DNA of 64,000 nucleotides from Trametopsis cervina (GCA_022385755.1 MU278367.1:124001-188000), one strand, 5' to 3'; numbered from the stretch's first letter, positions 1-12,000 are shown. Made by a program: numbers and translations. Notes: generated by a model from the sequence alone, not told the origin.

Positions 1-386
1 GCATTTTGTGGTATTCCTCACCAGCTTATCAGCAAGAGCGTACATAACGGTAGCACAGCTTGTTTTCTTTGGCTGGATATGACCACATGGTGAACGAACA
101 CTGAAAGGCTTTACTCCCGTCCGCGATTTGTTGACCAGCGGTGCTTGATTTCTTGCTCTTTTGTGCCAGGCATGAGAATTTTTCAAAGTATAAGCAGTAA
201 AGCAAGTCGCTGTGATTGAAGACTCGAGCACAAAGAATAGAATACTGTATGTGAGTCGTGTTATGGGCGGGAGGGAAAGAGGCAGGTGTATCGCTCACGT
301 GCGCTAAGAACGTGATTGATCCCGCCGCTGCCAAGCCTGCAGCAGCTCTGATTCACGCCTTGATCGTCTCAGGTTGTCTAACGAAC
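1..386. other. 5' edge and upstream region of the WBP4-like gene
   Basis: I see no supported gene here. Short open frames exist on both strands, but none has splice sites or a recognisable domain. The right part must hold the promoter and 5' UTR of the gene starting at 387. An open frame begins at 258 in phase with that gene, but its first 43 codons do not resemble the family N-terminus. Confidence 0.5.
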
Positions 387-1517
387 ATGAGTGAGTATTG
401 GGTTTCTAACAAGAAGTACTTCTGCAAGTACTGCAATATCTACATTGCGGACGACAAGCCGTCCCGTACGCAACATGAAGGGGGTCTACGGCACAAGGGT
501 AATGTGGAACGCTTCGTACGAGGTCTCTATAAGACGGGGGAGAAGAGAAAGCAAGATCTAGAGGAGGAGAAGCGGGAAATGGCGAGGGTAGAGAGGGTAT
601 GTATCTCCAGTCGCTGAATGACTGCATAAACTGACCCACAATCTCCCTAGGCAGCAGAGGCAGCCTTCGCTCAGGACGTGGGTGCCGGTCTCGTGAAACC
701 GGGAAGTAGCAGTGCAGTCGCATCAACATCCAAAGCAGCTGCTCCTAGCAAACCCGTGGCGAAGCCTTCAGACCCGTATTCCAATTACTCTACAGCCGAG
801 TCGCTAGGATATACGGATCCGGACGCCGAGAGAAGGCGGATAGAGGCTGAACGTCGGATGAAAGAGGGAGTAGTCGGTGTCTGGGAAGTGGTGGAAGTGC
901 ACGAACCTGGAGCTGAGAGTGGTGAGGGAAACGAGGGTGGAGGGCAAGCAGACGGCGAAGGCGCGAATGCCTCAGCTGCGTTAGAAGAGCTTGAGCGCAA
1001 GCGTGCATCTGAAGTGCAGCCCGACGACGACGATGTTCGTCCGTGGAAGCTGCGGAAGAAGACGCTTGGTGCAGGACTCGGAGAGATCTACGACCCCGGT
1101 ATCATACCGATAAAAGTGAAGGCCAAGAAAGAAGAACCTACCCCCGAACCTACATCAGATCGCCAGACTCTTCCTGGCACCTCTATCGTGTCGTCCAGCA
1201 GTCAAAGCGCAAGTGCACTCCCGAGATGGTCTGCAAAGGGGTGGAACAGACCTGGAACAGTGCAAGACGCCGATCAAGCGTCCGACTCGCAACCAGCGGC
1301 CGAATCTTTACCTGAGACGTCCGCGGAGCCAGATGTCCATTCTTCCTCGCCAGTGAAAGGTGAACCAATGGCTGATGAGCCAGAACTTGCTGCGGTAAAG
1401 ATAGAAGACACTGTCGCAGCAGTCAAGGCCGAGGAGGCAGAAACGAGCGCGACCCCTCCCACTGGTAGCTTGTTCCGCAAACGGAAAGCACCCGGAGGAT
1501 CCAGAGGAAGAAGGTAG
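387..1517 (+). CDS. WBP4/FBP21-like spliceosome-associated protein (U1-type zinc finger)
   Basis: Exons 387-596 and 651-1517 give 358 residues. The N-terminus carries a U1-C/matrin-type C2H2 finger: FCKYC at residues 12-16, then the paired His spaced as in the family (TQHEGGLRHKG). A helical basic stretch follows, as in human WBP4, which binds spliceosomal snRNPs. The middle holds the family-like block PYSNYSTAESLGY, and the C-terminus is acidic then basic (RKRKAPGG). I see no WW domain, whereas the human protein has two, so this resembles the shorter fungal version. The start at 387 is chosen because MSEYW matches the family N-terminus. Assignment rests on motif recognition. The role in pre-mRNA splicing is inferred from the family. 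Confidence 0.8.
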
Positions 1518-1931
1518 CCACTTGCTCCGCCGAATACGATGTATGCTGTAGCATCTCCTTTGGCACTTATGTCTATTGTTTTTTCTTTACTGGAATTGGC
1601 TTTGTGCCGCTCCTCCGACGATATTTGAAAACTATGTTGCGTGGTGACTTAGTTGCGGTGAGCTGCGTGAATGATGAGACTCAGGCAGAACTACGGATAT
1701 AGGGATATAAATTTGAGTAAGGATATAATACAATAGTCTTTTATTAATGCTACATGAACAGCTGCGCGATGTGCCCCTGCGGAATCCCCGTGACGACTGA
1801 TACATACAGAATAAATAGGAAAAGCCACGACATAAAGGAGTAGAATAGAAGGACCAGCCCCATGAACTTAACCTGGAACGTAAACACGAGCATGGACATA
1901 CGTTATTAATGCTGCGGTCAGCCGGATAACC
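1518..1931. other. Tail-to-tail intergenic region
   Basis: This holds the 3' ends of two converging genes, WBP4-like (+) and caspase-like (-). The sequence is AT-rich around 1690-1750. No coding signal seen. Confidence 0.5.
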
Positions 1932-3933
1932 TCAACTCGAAGCCAAACCATTACCGCGGACAACACTGATACACGCGAGGACGGTGTCCCACATTTCCCC
2001 CTTTTCGTTTGGAGACTTCTTCTCTTCTGAGGGTCGATTTTGTTTGATAGTCGCTGAGGGCGGCACACCCTGTTCGATGAATGACATAGGGGTGAACTCC
2101 GAGGACACGAACAGTTTGAGGAATGCCGCTCCCATTGGAGCGCCATCGGCGAGGGTGAAAGAGAGTGCTTCGGAGTCAAGTGCTCCAGAGCCAATGATCA
2201 TATGTGAATGCTTTTTGAGGGGCGCCTGCGGGTTGGAGGGGTCTGGATGGTAGACCATGCTGATACTATAGCCGCTTGAGTCCATGCTCACCAGGTACGG
2301 CCATAGGTCGCGGTCGGAGTAGTTGTGCAGGACAACAGAGTAGACAGAGTCCTTCTCGTCATCCGTGATTTGGGCTTTGCCATCAACGAGCAAATTGCCG
2401 CTGACCCTCGTCCAAGTTTCGTTATCGAGCCTGTATAGCTCCATGGTCACGAGGCCGAGGAGTGGCCTGGATGGGTTCTTGCGGTGAAGGTGCAGGTGGA
2501 AACGCGCCGCGGCGTCGACGACTTTGACATCCGAGCGGGACTCGGTGCTAGGAAGGTGAATGATGCGCCTGGAGTTTGCAGCCAGCATCGCGTCGTATCG
2601 CTCTACGAGGAGCTCGTTCTTCTTGAGGGTGAGAGACATATCGGCGTGAGTAGCGCTTTTCACGCGTACGATGTTGACTCCTTCCTTGGAGGCGTTGCGA
2701 GCGGTCTTGGAGTCCAATGCGCGGCGGAGGCGGCAGCGCCTGAAGAAATTGAAGAACGAGCGATGGAGATGGACACGGAAGGGGACACGGTTGTTCCACT
2801 TGGTGACTCGAGCCCAGTTAAATTTGTCCTGAGCAGCTTTCGATTGAGACTTTCTGCGAGCAATACACCAAGTCGGATGGACCTCGATGGCGCTGTAAGA
2901 GGCGAGAGAGGGGTTGATGGAGCCATTGTAGTTATGGTCATGAAGTGTCAGCTCCGTTCCCTCTACAACGCCGTGGATTGCACCGGCATCGATGCGAAGC
3001 TTGTCCTGCCCGTAAGACTCGACAGGTACGAAGCGTCCGTCTGGGACGAAAGGGACTCCGTCAAAAAGGATACGGTCTTTGTGGGGACCGACCAAAGCGG
3101 GTTTATGGCCTTCCATGGCCTCCTCGACGAGATATAGGAACTCGTCGTACATCAGTGAGTGGAGAGGCACGGCGTCTTTGACGGAAAGGAGCGCACGCGT
3201 GAAGAGCCCTCCCCCTTTCCCCTCGAACGCGCTCGCTCCAGGCTGAGAAGCGGCTAGGACGATGTGTGTGTCGCAGCCTGTGCGTGCAAAGCCGCGTACG
3301 GTGTCGATGCTAGATCCGGCCAAGGCGCTGGTCCAGAGGCCCTTGTACAAATCGTCAGGGGCAGCTTTAGTCGTGGGAGTCCATCGGACGTGTCGACGTT
3401 CCCTGTCCGAGGAGTGCGCTGAGAAGCAGCAATCGAGGATGACAGTGATGTTGTTGCCCTTAACTTGGGCGAGGTCCCTAAGCATCGCATGGAAGGAGCG
3501 GTCGGAAATGCCTGCCACACGACCTTCCGCGCTCTTGCAGTCGTGGTCATACGGACAAAGGACGTCGACTGCCTTCATACCGTCGTTGTACCAGCCACGT
3601 GGAGAATGGACGGAACTGCCGTGGCCTGCAAAGTAGATGATTATGGCGTCATCCTTGTCGATGTCGGCGTTGTTGACGAGATGGGACATGAAATTGTCTT
3701 CAATGGCTCTCTTGGTGGCTTGGCTGTTAATGAGCAAGCAAACTTGGTTGCGGGGGACGTGTAGCCCGTTTGTGAGCCACCGCCTGATGTTCTGCGCGTC
3801 ATCGACGCAGGACTCGAGATTCCAAACGTTACCGGATTTATATTCGTCAATGCCTGTGATGGTCAGCTCAATGGGGTTCGATGTAGTATTCCTCTAACCT
3901 ACCTATTATTAGTGCAAAGACTCTGGACGCCAT
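1932..3933 (-). CDS. Caspase-like (peptidase C14) protein with long C-terminal region
   Basis: Exons 3903-3933 and 1932-3853 (49-nt intron) give 650 residues. The start MASRVFALIIG is found only by splicing and matches the first strand of caspase folds. The catalytic His lies in FAGHGS (H88) and the Cys in DCCFSA (C153). The usual HSG after the Cys is replaced by FSA. Residues 1 to about 250 form the peptidase domain. About 400 further residues have no motif I can name with certainty; the stretch near LYRLDNETWTRV and MVYHPDPSNP recalls the beta-rich C-terminal domains (DUF4384-like) of bacterial caspase-like proteins. There is no prodomain, zinc finger or proline-rich N-terminus as in yeast Yca1. 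It is probably cytosolic. The substrate is unknown. The last codons could be spliced differently near 1945. Confidence 0.85.
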
Positions 3934-5004
3934 GTGTTAAAGCTTGTGATGCCAGTGAACGGACGTCTTGTGCTGAACCTGGGGAGAGCTGTGTAGTTCA
4001 CGGATCCAAATTCTTTGCACTTATAGCCTGTCGGAGCATCTTTCATACGATCTAGAACAAGCTTTTATTCCGAGTCCAGGTCAGTGACGGAGGAGAATGG
4101 CATGCATTGGGTGAGTACCACCAGTGTCCACACATACGTCGCGTGTCTTCATAGAAAATGAGTGACACTTACAGGTGAGGTGACAGATTGGCACCGCAGA
4201 TTGGCGGATCGTCCTGTTAAGGTCATTGAAAGTGTTCTGAAAGGATTCTCGTAAGGCAACTGTTCTAACCGCCGCCGCCGTGGGGTAAAGAAACCGAGGA
4301 ATCATACAGGTATATCGCGATCTGGCAGCGGAATGAAATCCATCGGAGACCCTTTAGGCAGAGTGACGCATTCAACGAGGATAACACTTGGTTTTGCCCA
4401 TGATGCACGAGGTGTTTTATGAACTCGGACCTATGCAAACGTTTGATTTCTTGCGATATAACAAATATCTGAGGTGCCGTGCGTCAGGCTGAGAGCAGCG
4501 CAAAATTCCGGATACGAAGATCATGAGCGTGAGTTTGTTGTGAAGGAAATGAGTGGCGAATTAGTAGGCAATCAACAAGACAGTTAAGACGTCACGCACC
4601 TCGTCCTCTAATTATGAAGCATGAACTTACAAAAACACAAAGGCACACGGATCATAGAGATACACGAGATGTTTGGAACTATTACTCTGTCCGATTCGAT
4701 TCTCGATGTTGCTGAGTGTAGGAGTCCAACAGTTCGAGCGGCGAGCTGAGCAGAAATAATAACGGCGCTTCTTTTCTGTCGGCGGAGACCGAGGACCACG
4801 TGATCGCGTCAGTATTAGGTGACGCACGGCGGCGAGCACCTTGCTCTGTACACTCATTTCCCAGTCGCAAACTGCGCAGCATTCTATCGTAAACGAATGA
4901 CCTAACGACGTGGGATTCTTTACGATCCATAACAGCAGAACACAATACGCTCACCCAGCTAACCCCGTATACCTCTAATCGTATACCACCGCACGACCTC
5001 AATC
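3934..5004. other. Divergent promoter region (caspase-like / Beclin)
   Basis: This 1.07 kb lies between the start codons of two diverging genes. Several short open frames occur but none has a start, splice sites and composition that agree. I see no RNA gene. It must hold both promoters. Confidence 0.5.
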
Positions 5005-6770
5005 ATGGGCTACGTATGCCATCAGTGTAAGACCCCGCTCCAGGTCAGACTTCCTTGCTGTGCGGTGGTTTGAGTGCCCTGAACTGACTAAGCACTGTGT
5101 CATTCTAGCTAGACGCGTCTCTGGAAGACCTGTCTCCGTCAGCGTACGACATGATCGCTTCGTCTCTGCCGCCTGTACCATCTACGCAGTCGCGTACGAC
5201 GCTGCGATCGGAGAAGCTTGCTCAGCTCCCCTCGCCTACTGCGGCAAAGAACGCCTGGCAGAGCTCGGCACGAAGTAATCCTTCGTCTCCCTCGCCTTTG
5301 TCACCACGTATTCCGGGGAAGAACGCGCATCCCCAGCGTACGTCCGTGCTGCCCAATGAGTCGTTTGTGCTATTGCAGGATTCCAGCTATGGCGGGATGC
5401 CGTCACCTGGGCCATCCTCTCCGTCATCCAAGAAACCCACGCCAGCCACGAAATTTCGGCAAAATACCCCACCTGCGCGACCACCTTCCCCTCCTGAAGA
5501 GGCTAATCAGCCGAGCCCTTCGCCCCTTTCGCATCACCTGCGATCTACGCTGCGTCTGTTTAATCTTCTTTCTAGTCGCACGGATCTGGACCATCCGCTT
5601 TGCGCTGAGTGCACCGATAACCTCTTAGGAGAGCTGTCTCGGCAACTGGAGGAAACAAAGAAGACACGAGATGGGTATATCGCTTTCGAAAAGGAAATCC
5701 GAAAGGAAAGGGAGCGGGAGAGGGATGGTCCGAGCAAAGGGGAGGTCGATGCCAAAATCGAGAAGCTCAAAGAGGAGGAGCGTATCGCAGTTGAACAATT
5801 AAAAACTGCCGAGAAGGAGCACGCCCAGTTGCAGGAAGAGTTGAAAGCTCTAGAACTCGAAGAGAAGGCGTTGGAAGAAGAGGAAGCCGAGTATGTCATT
5901 GTACCTCTGTTTGTCGACAATGTTGTTCTGATGATATCCTGCCAGTTTTTGGCGAGCTCACAACGCCCATCTGTTGAAATCAGCGGAGCAGGAAGCCCAG
6001 CTCGCGTCCCTGCGCGCAGCATATGTAGCTGATTCAGCCACCTTGGAACAGCTGGAGCGTACCAATGTCTACAACGATGCCTTCTGTATTGGGCATGACG
6101 GCGTCTTCGGGACCATCAACGGCTTGCGACTAGGGCGGGTGCCCAGTGTTCCTGTAAGTGTCTTATCGGCGGAGCGCATCTCCCTGCTAACCCTTTCTGG
6201 ACCGTGCATGAAGGTGGAATGGGCTGAGATCAACGCGGCATGGGGGCAGACCCTCCTGCTCCTGTACACTATCGCCAGGAAACTCGAATACACATTTGAG
6301 GGGTATTTCGTTTCTCCCGTTTCTCACAATCAAAATCCGCTGACATTCTGACAGGTATCGACTAATGCCAATGGGTTCCTTCTCTCGTATAGAGCGGACG
6401 ACTCCGACTGACAAAGCGACATACGAACTATATGGCTCAGGTGACCTTCATATCGGACGGTTGCTACACAATCGACGCTTCGATTTTGCCATGGTCGCGT
6501 TCCTGGATTGTCTGAAGCAGCTAGTGGATTACGTGAAATCCCAGGACCCTCATGTGGAGTTCCCACATCAGTATGTTCTTCTGGTACTCCGACATGCAGG
6601 GCTAGTTCGCTCATCGTGCTTCGTTTCGTAGGATCGTCAAAGACAAGATCGGCGAGGCCTCGGTGAAGTTGCAGTTCAGTCAAGAAGAAGCATGGACGCG
6701 TGCTTTGCGGCATGTTCTCCTCGCTCTGAAGATACTGCTCAAATGGACGACGAACGGCAGCAACGGCTGA
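5005..6770 (+). CDS. ATG6: Beclin 1 / Atg6 autophagy protein
   Basis: Six exons (5005-5043, 5109-5890, 5946-6153, 6214-6302, 6355-6570, 6632-6770) give 490 residues. The protein is the regulatory subunit of the class III PI3-kinase (Vps34) complex in autophagosome nucleation and vacuolar sorting. The N-terminus has a CxxC pair (VCHQCK), as in Atg6 proteins. Residues about 13-150 are a low-complexity Ser/Pro linker. A long charged coiled coil follows (about 185-300). The rest is the evolutionarily conserved domain, with [22 protein letters not shown] and EINAAWGQ as hallmarks, and an aromatic C-terminal part with [11 protein letters not shown]. Length is near the 450-500 usual for fungi. All junctions are GT-AG and phase-consistent. 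The family call is secure. Confidence 0.96.
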
Positions 6771-7537
6771 TAGGTGTTCTCCTAGCTCTCCCTCCCATAC
6801 TTGGTACCGGCGATCGCGCAGCAGGACAGGGCACTCATTAACCACCACGAAGGCCGTTATTTTTGTAGCAGTCGCTATTCTGGGTACCCCAGCCGCTATT
6901 TTTGCAGCATTGGCCGCAGCTGCATCCTCGGACCCGCTGGAAGCGATCGTCTTCACCGAGAGGCTATAAGCTTTCTGGCCGCTGAAGTCACTGCGCGTTT
7001 GCTCGTGTAGCCGTAGCACAGCTGTAATTCTACTTCAGCGCTCTTAGGCATGCAATGGCCGCACGGAACGCTGATCCGTGGGTATGGAGAGTGCAGAGCC
7101 TCGTGGATGATGACTGTGATTCTGATAGTGCGGTTGACACTCGAATGACGACAGGTTTGTACGTGAGGGCGTGCTTGCGTCGGTCCTTGTACTCGAGCGG
7201 ATGAGCTATGTCCGACTGCTGGACCCTTACGTCGCTAAATTGGCTAGTTAAGCACAGCCGGAGAGATGGATTGCAAGGATAACCTAGCACCCATCGCCAG
7301 TTCTCAGCCTGTACAGGCATCGGGCCTGACCCGGTTCAATTTTTCAGACGTGAGTATTTCCCGAGTCGTCGGTGTGTCCCAGCTCTCCTCAGCCTCCTCC
7401 CATGACCTTATAAGACACAGTAATAGGCCGAGTCACTCCCTGCATTTGTCAGCCTCTCTCTTTGATCTAGGCGCGGCAAAAGATATCTATATCTGCGCCT
7501 TTCCAAGCACTCTCATTCGCTCCAGCCACTGCCTCCC
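6771..7537. other. Intergenic region upstream of GSH1
   Basis: This covers the 3' flank of ATG6 and the 5' flank of the glutamate-cysteine ligase gene. A weak small spliced ORF at 7055-7413 is listed separately. A hydrophobic Ala-rich open stretch near 6850-6969 has no start or splice support. Confidence 0.45.
7055..7413 (+). CDS. Possible small spliced ORF (76 aa), unrecognised
   Basis: Exons 7055-7162, 7248-7349 and 7393-7413 would join in phase through GT-AG introns of 85 and 43 nt. They encode 76 residues starting MAARNADPWVWRVQSL, with an acidic DDDCDSDS patch. No family is recognised, and no membrane segment or signal peptide is seen. It sits 125 nt upstream of GSH1 on the same strand, so it could instead be non-coding leader or chance. 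Support is only the phase agreement and the composition of exon 1. Confidence 0.25.
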
Positions 7538-10336
7538 ATGGGCCTCTTGTCTCTCGGTACTCCCCTCGCCTGGGATGACGCGAAAAAGTACGCCGACCAC
7601 GTCAGAGAGCATGGCATAACACAGTTCTTGCATATCTGGGATAAGCTTAAGGATAGATCAGGTGATGAGCTGCTATGGGGAGATGAAGTACGTTTGATCT
7701 ATCTCCACTGTCTCACACTGCGCGAACTTACATGGCCCGCCCCTTAAGATCGAATACATGGTCGTCACCTTTGACAATGCGGAAAAGAGTGCAAAACTGT
7801 CTTTGCGCCAATCGGAAATCCTCGCCAAGCTGCAAAAAATAGTGGACGATATCGCCTGTGGCTGTGACAAGTATGCACTAGTGTGAATGCACCGTCGTGC
7901 TGGCGCTGATCTTTTCGCTACCTTTCAGCACGTCTGTACCAACGTTTCATCCAGAGTATGGACGCTTCATGCTCGAGTCAACTCCCGGGGCTCCATACAC
8001 GGGAAGTCTGAGCGATCTCCTCTGCGTAGAGTCCAACATGAGAACTCGGTGCGCACGTCTGCAGCCGTACCCCTGGTATCTTGGCTTAATCCCTTTCTAG
8101 CCGCCACATCGCACGCAAGCACCTGAAACCCAATGAACTTCCCATAACACTCACCTCATTCCCTCGCCTCGGTGTACCAGGTGTATTTGCCGAACCCCAC
8201 TTCGAGCCCGCCGGTGCCATCTCAAGCCACAGTCTTTTCTTACCAGAAGAGATTACAAACCCACACGCACGGTTCCCGTCCGTAACGCTCTCACACGGAG
8301 ACATCTACCTCGGCTAACGCGGATTGCTTCGCAGGACGCTCACGGCGAACATTCGGAGGCGAAAGGGCTCGAAGGTCGCTATCAACCTCCCACTGTTTAT
8401 CGACCAGAACACCCCCAGACCGTTCGTAGACCCTACAATCCCATGGCAGCGGAATATCTACCCGGAAGACCCAGGTGAGCGACGCAGATCACCCTGATGC
8501 TCGTGAAATTCGCGGGCTCACGCTTGCCCGTTCCAGAGGCGAAGAACGGCGCCGCGCTCCTAGATCACATATACATGGATGCAATGGGATTCGGCATGGG
8601 CTGCAGCTGTCTGCAACTGACATTCCAGGCCTGCAGCGTTAAGGAGGCGCGACGACTATACGATGCTCTAGTGCCGGTAGCGCCGGTTTTGGTACGATGG
8701 TTTCCTGTTCGTCTCACGCGATCTCTGATTGACGCCGCGGCACCATAGCTTGCGTTGACCGCCGCTAGTCCGCTTTGGCGAGGCTACATAGCAGATGTTG
8801 ACTGTCGATGGGACGTGGTAGCCGCGAGCGTCGACGATCGCACCGAAGAGGAACGAGGCTTGAAGGTTCGGGCTTCCGTGCACTCATGACCCTACCGTGC
8901 TATGCGCTCACCCTTAATCTTGCCTACGCAGCCGCTGAAAGAAAGCCGGTTTAGGATACCGAAGTCACGATACGAAAGCGTGAGCTTGTATATTTCCGAG
9001 AATTGGATGAATCGCCCAGAGTATAACGACATATATGCTCCTTACGATACTGCAGTGTTCAACAGGCTGAAGAAACATGGTACGGCAAATGGTATCACAG
9101 GCATAATGTGAGCAGCACTGATCGTACCCATCAGGCATCGATGCTCCCCTTGCGAGACACGTCTCTCACCTATTCATACGGGACCCTCTGGTCGTATTCT
9201 CGGAGCTTGTGGATCAGGATGATACAACTAGCACCGATCACTTCGAGGTCAGACATTTAACATCGGCTGCTGGATACTGTTGACCCAATTAGTCTTCTTC
9301 GACAGAATATCCAATCTACGAACTGGCAGACAGTACGCTTCAAACCTCCTCCGGCTGGCTCACCCATAGGATGGAGAGTCGAATTCCGACCGATGGAAGT
9401 GCAGCCGACGGACTTTGAGAACGCTGCGTTTGCCGTTTTCATCGTGTTGCTCTCCAGAGCGATACTGCACTACAGTCTGAACTTCTACATTCCTATCTCC
9501 AAGGTAAGCCCCAGACTTCCTCCGCCTCATCTTGTCACCTAACACCTCTCAGGTGGACGAGAACATGAAACGCGCACAGCGACGGAACGCTGCCCGAGAA
9601 GAGAAATTCTACTTCAGAAAGGACGTGTTCCCTGCCGGCGTCCCTTCACCGCTCTACACTCCACTTCACTCTCCTCATTCTTCCGGCGCCAGCTCTCCCA
9701 TCGAACCGAATGGTAGCGGTGGCGCCTTCCCCAGGAAATCGAGGAAACTTCAGAACTGCTTCTCCGAGGTCCCTAAGCCGCAGAACGGCTATCAGTTCCC
9801 ACCCATTGAGGAGGAGTACGACGAGTTCACCATGAACGAAATATTTAACGGCAAGGTACGTTTGGGGTGTGCTCGTCACGTCAAAGTGCTCATGGTCAAC
9901 CTATCCAGGGTGACTTCCTTGGGCTCCTTGGCCTGGTGCGAGCGTATGTGGACACCCTCGAGGTCGAAGCGTCGGAGTCGCTGAGGATCCGGGAGTATCT
10001 TCAGCTAGTTGAACAGCGATCTAATGGTCAGCCCCTCTTCTTCTATTCGTGTCCGTAGTTACTGACGAAATGTTTGTAGGCAAACTCCTCACTCCTGCTA
10101 CTTGGATGCGCAACTTCGTCCGATCCCATCCTGCGTATAAACACGATTCGGTCGTGAGCGACGAGATCAACTATGATCTATTCGTAGCAATCGATGAAAT
10201 GTACGTCTCGGAACGCTTTGAAAATCAAGCTATGGAACTGACAGTAGTATGTCGTAGTGAGCGCGGCGAACGACCGGCACCCGATCTCCTGCCATCCTTC
10301 TACACTGCCTGCAGAGCGAAGTACGAACCCATATAA
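7538..10336 (+). CDS. GSH1: Glutamate-cysteine ligase catalytic subunit
   Basis: Fourteen exons (7538-7687, 7749-7870, 7929-8048, 8101-8277, 8335-8474, 8537-8691, 8749-8865, 8932-9079, 9135-9247, 9306-9503, 9553-9855, 9909-10026, 10080-10200, 10258-10336) give 686 residues. The enzyme makes gamma-glutamylcysteine from glutamate, cysteine and ATP, the rate-limiting step of glutathione synthesis, in the cytosol. Family blocks seen in order include [60 protein letters not shown] and [10 protein letters not shown] Ser/Pro/Gly-rich insert lies between the last block and [12 protein letters not shown], as in other fungi. All 13 introns are 45-70 nt GT-AG. The C-terminus is the only uncertain part: a further exon at 10402-10501 would replace the last residues and give 714 aa. 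Confidence 0.96.
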
Positions 10337-10855
10337 CTATAATGGTAATGCAGCGGAAGCTCTGTCTCGCTTCTCACCCCACAACCCTGAGCGAACTGGA
10401 GCTACGGTCCGCGAACAGGAACAATCTACGGCGAGGCCGAGTTCAACTCGCACAACTACATCAACGAGTATATATTTCAAGCTAGGGCCTATCGGCAGTA
10501 GAAGCCCCTTTGTTTATCCATCACACTATTCCACTGTAGCCCCTACGTATCTTTCATTGTACCATGTTTTTTCGCTTGGTTTTTGGAGTTTTGATTTATA
10601 TTCAGAACGATGAATCCGTAGAAGGCACCGACCCACATCTGTATATACTGTAACTGTCGTTTCTCTAAATGAGACGTGTAGCGTTGTCGTAATCCAAGAC
10701 TATCCGTTCATGTCCCGCCTGTCATTTATATTTAGAAATGTCGTCCCATTGCGGCTCCTATGATTGTAGTATCCAATATCCAAAATTCTGTAAGTTGCTA
10801 TGTGAGCTATGACTCTAACTGAGATCGTAACAATATCAAGTGCCAGAGAACGCCG
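10337..10855. other. Tail-to-tail intergenic region with possible extra GSH1 exon
   Basis: Contains the alternative GSH1 terminal exon at 10402-10501 and the 3' flanks of GSH1 (+) and the RraA-like gene (-). Otherwise nothing recognised. Confidence 0.45.
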
Positions 10856-11693
10856 CTACTTTCCCCTGTGTTTCTTGAACGCCTCCTGCACACCGGACCC
10901 CGCTCTGATATCTTCCATGCACTTCGCATCCACCACCCTGCCCTTTTCAGCTAGTACAAGCACTTGCTCTGCAAGGCTAGGTGCCAAGAATACCACGCCA
11001 TCTTCATCTGCAATGACGAGATCGCCTGGATTCAATACCGCTTCGGGAAAGGCACCCTCGCTATTGGGTGTAACCCCTTCGGGCGAGATCGTGACAGGAA
11101 CGTTCACCGCGGAGGGACGCGTGAAAGGCGACTGTCCGAGTGTAGAGTGACCTCGTGCAAAGACGGGGAAGTTGGCTTCACGATGCTCTGAGAGGTCTCT
11201 GCAGCGGCCAGATATGACCACGCCGAGGGCACCCCGACGTTGGGCACCCGCAGTCATGAGTCCGCCCCATACAGCGTTCTTCGTCTCTACAAGAGCAAGC
11301 AGTGGTATTGTTGTGTGCAAAATTATGGGGCTAGTTTCAGCGGGGATAGAACGGACGAAAGAAGGAAAGCACTGAACGAGGAGGGGCGGCGACCACCACA
11401 ACGGATCCTGCTGGAGTTGTGTCCACAAAGTGAGACGAGAGCTTCGGCGCAGATGTATCTGAGCCCAGCACCATCTGTACTGTATATGCTGGCCCACAGA
11501 TGCGAGTCCCACTGGATCCAGAAGCCGAGAGAGAGAACATGTGGATGTCGGGGATGTGTCCACCATGCGGGACGCCGAGCTTTATGAGGGCATCCGAAAT
11601 CTCGCAAGTAGAAAATTTGGAGAGCAGATCTGATACGCTGCTAGTAGACATCGCTCGCACAAGTGGCTGGAGACGACGCACGGCTCGCTGCAT
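10856..11693 (-). CDS. RraA-fold protein (HMG/CHA aldolase-like, RNase E inhibitor fold)
   Basis: Exons 11378-11693 and 10856-11286 give 248 residues. The family core is clear: EISDALIKLG, the intron-spanning APPQTKNAVWGG, GGLMTAGAQRRG, and the active-site-like GRCRDLSEHR, then GDLVIADEDGVV. In bacteria this fold covers 4-hydroxy-4-methyl-2-oxoglutarate aldolase and RraA. Fungal members are often annotated as dimethylmenaquinone methyltransferase-like, which is a misnomer. The R-D pair of the aldolase metal site is present, so class II aldolase or oxaloacetate decarboxylase activity is possible. The first 14 residues (MQRAVRRLQPLVRA) are Arg-rich without acids, suggesting a mitochondrial presequence; Met15 is an alternative start. 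The exon join needs donor GTTCAG, which restores the expected sequence. Physiological substrate unknown. Confidence 0.88.
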
Positions 11694-12000
11694 GCGAGTA
11701 AGGAGCAGAGGTAGAGGTGGTGGCGGGGAGAGTTAGAGTTAGACGCCCTAAGACCTGAATATCACGGGCCGCTCAGGACCGCATTGCGTTGGTATGCTGC
11801 CGAGCTTCCGAGTTTCGTGCTCGCATTACTTCAGTCCTACCTTCAAGGCGGTTTCGATTCTCGACGACGTACCTCCGAACGACCCGTATCTATCATACTA
11901 CGGGAGGTCACATTCACAAAACAGGACCATTTGCAGAACAGCGTGGTATAACAGTGCTTGCGTTGTCACCTGTGCATGACCGTTCGCTGCGCTTCGAACG
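11694..12000. other. Divergent promoter region (RraA-like / VanZ-like)
   Basis: This 307 bp separates two divergent start codons. No coding or RNA signal seen. Confidence 0.45.

Noticed and set aside
6330..7019. 229-codon minus-strand frame overlapping ATG6
   Set aside because: It lies antisense to well-supported ATG6 exons, has no domain or signal, and its composition follows from the opposite strand.
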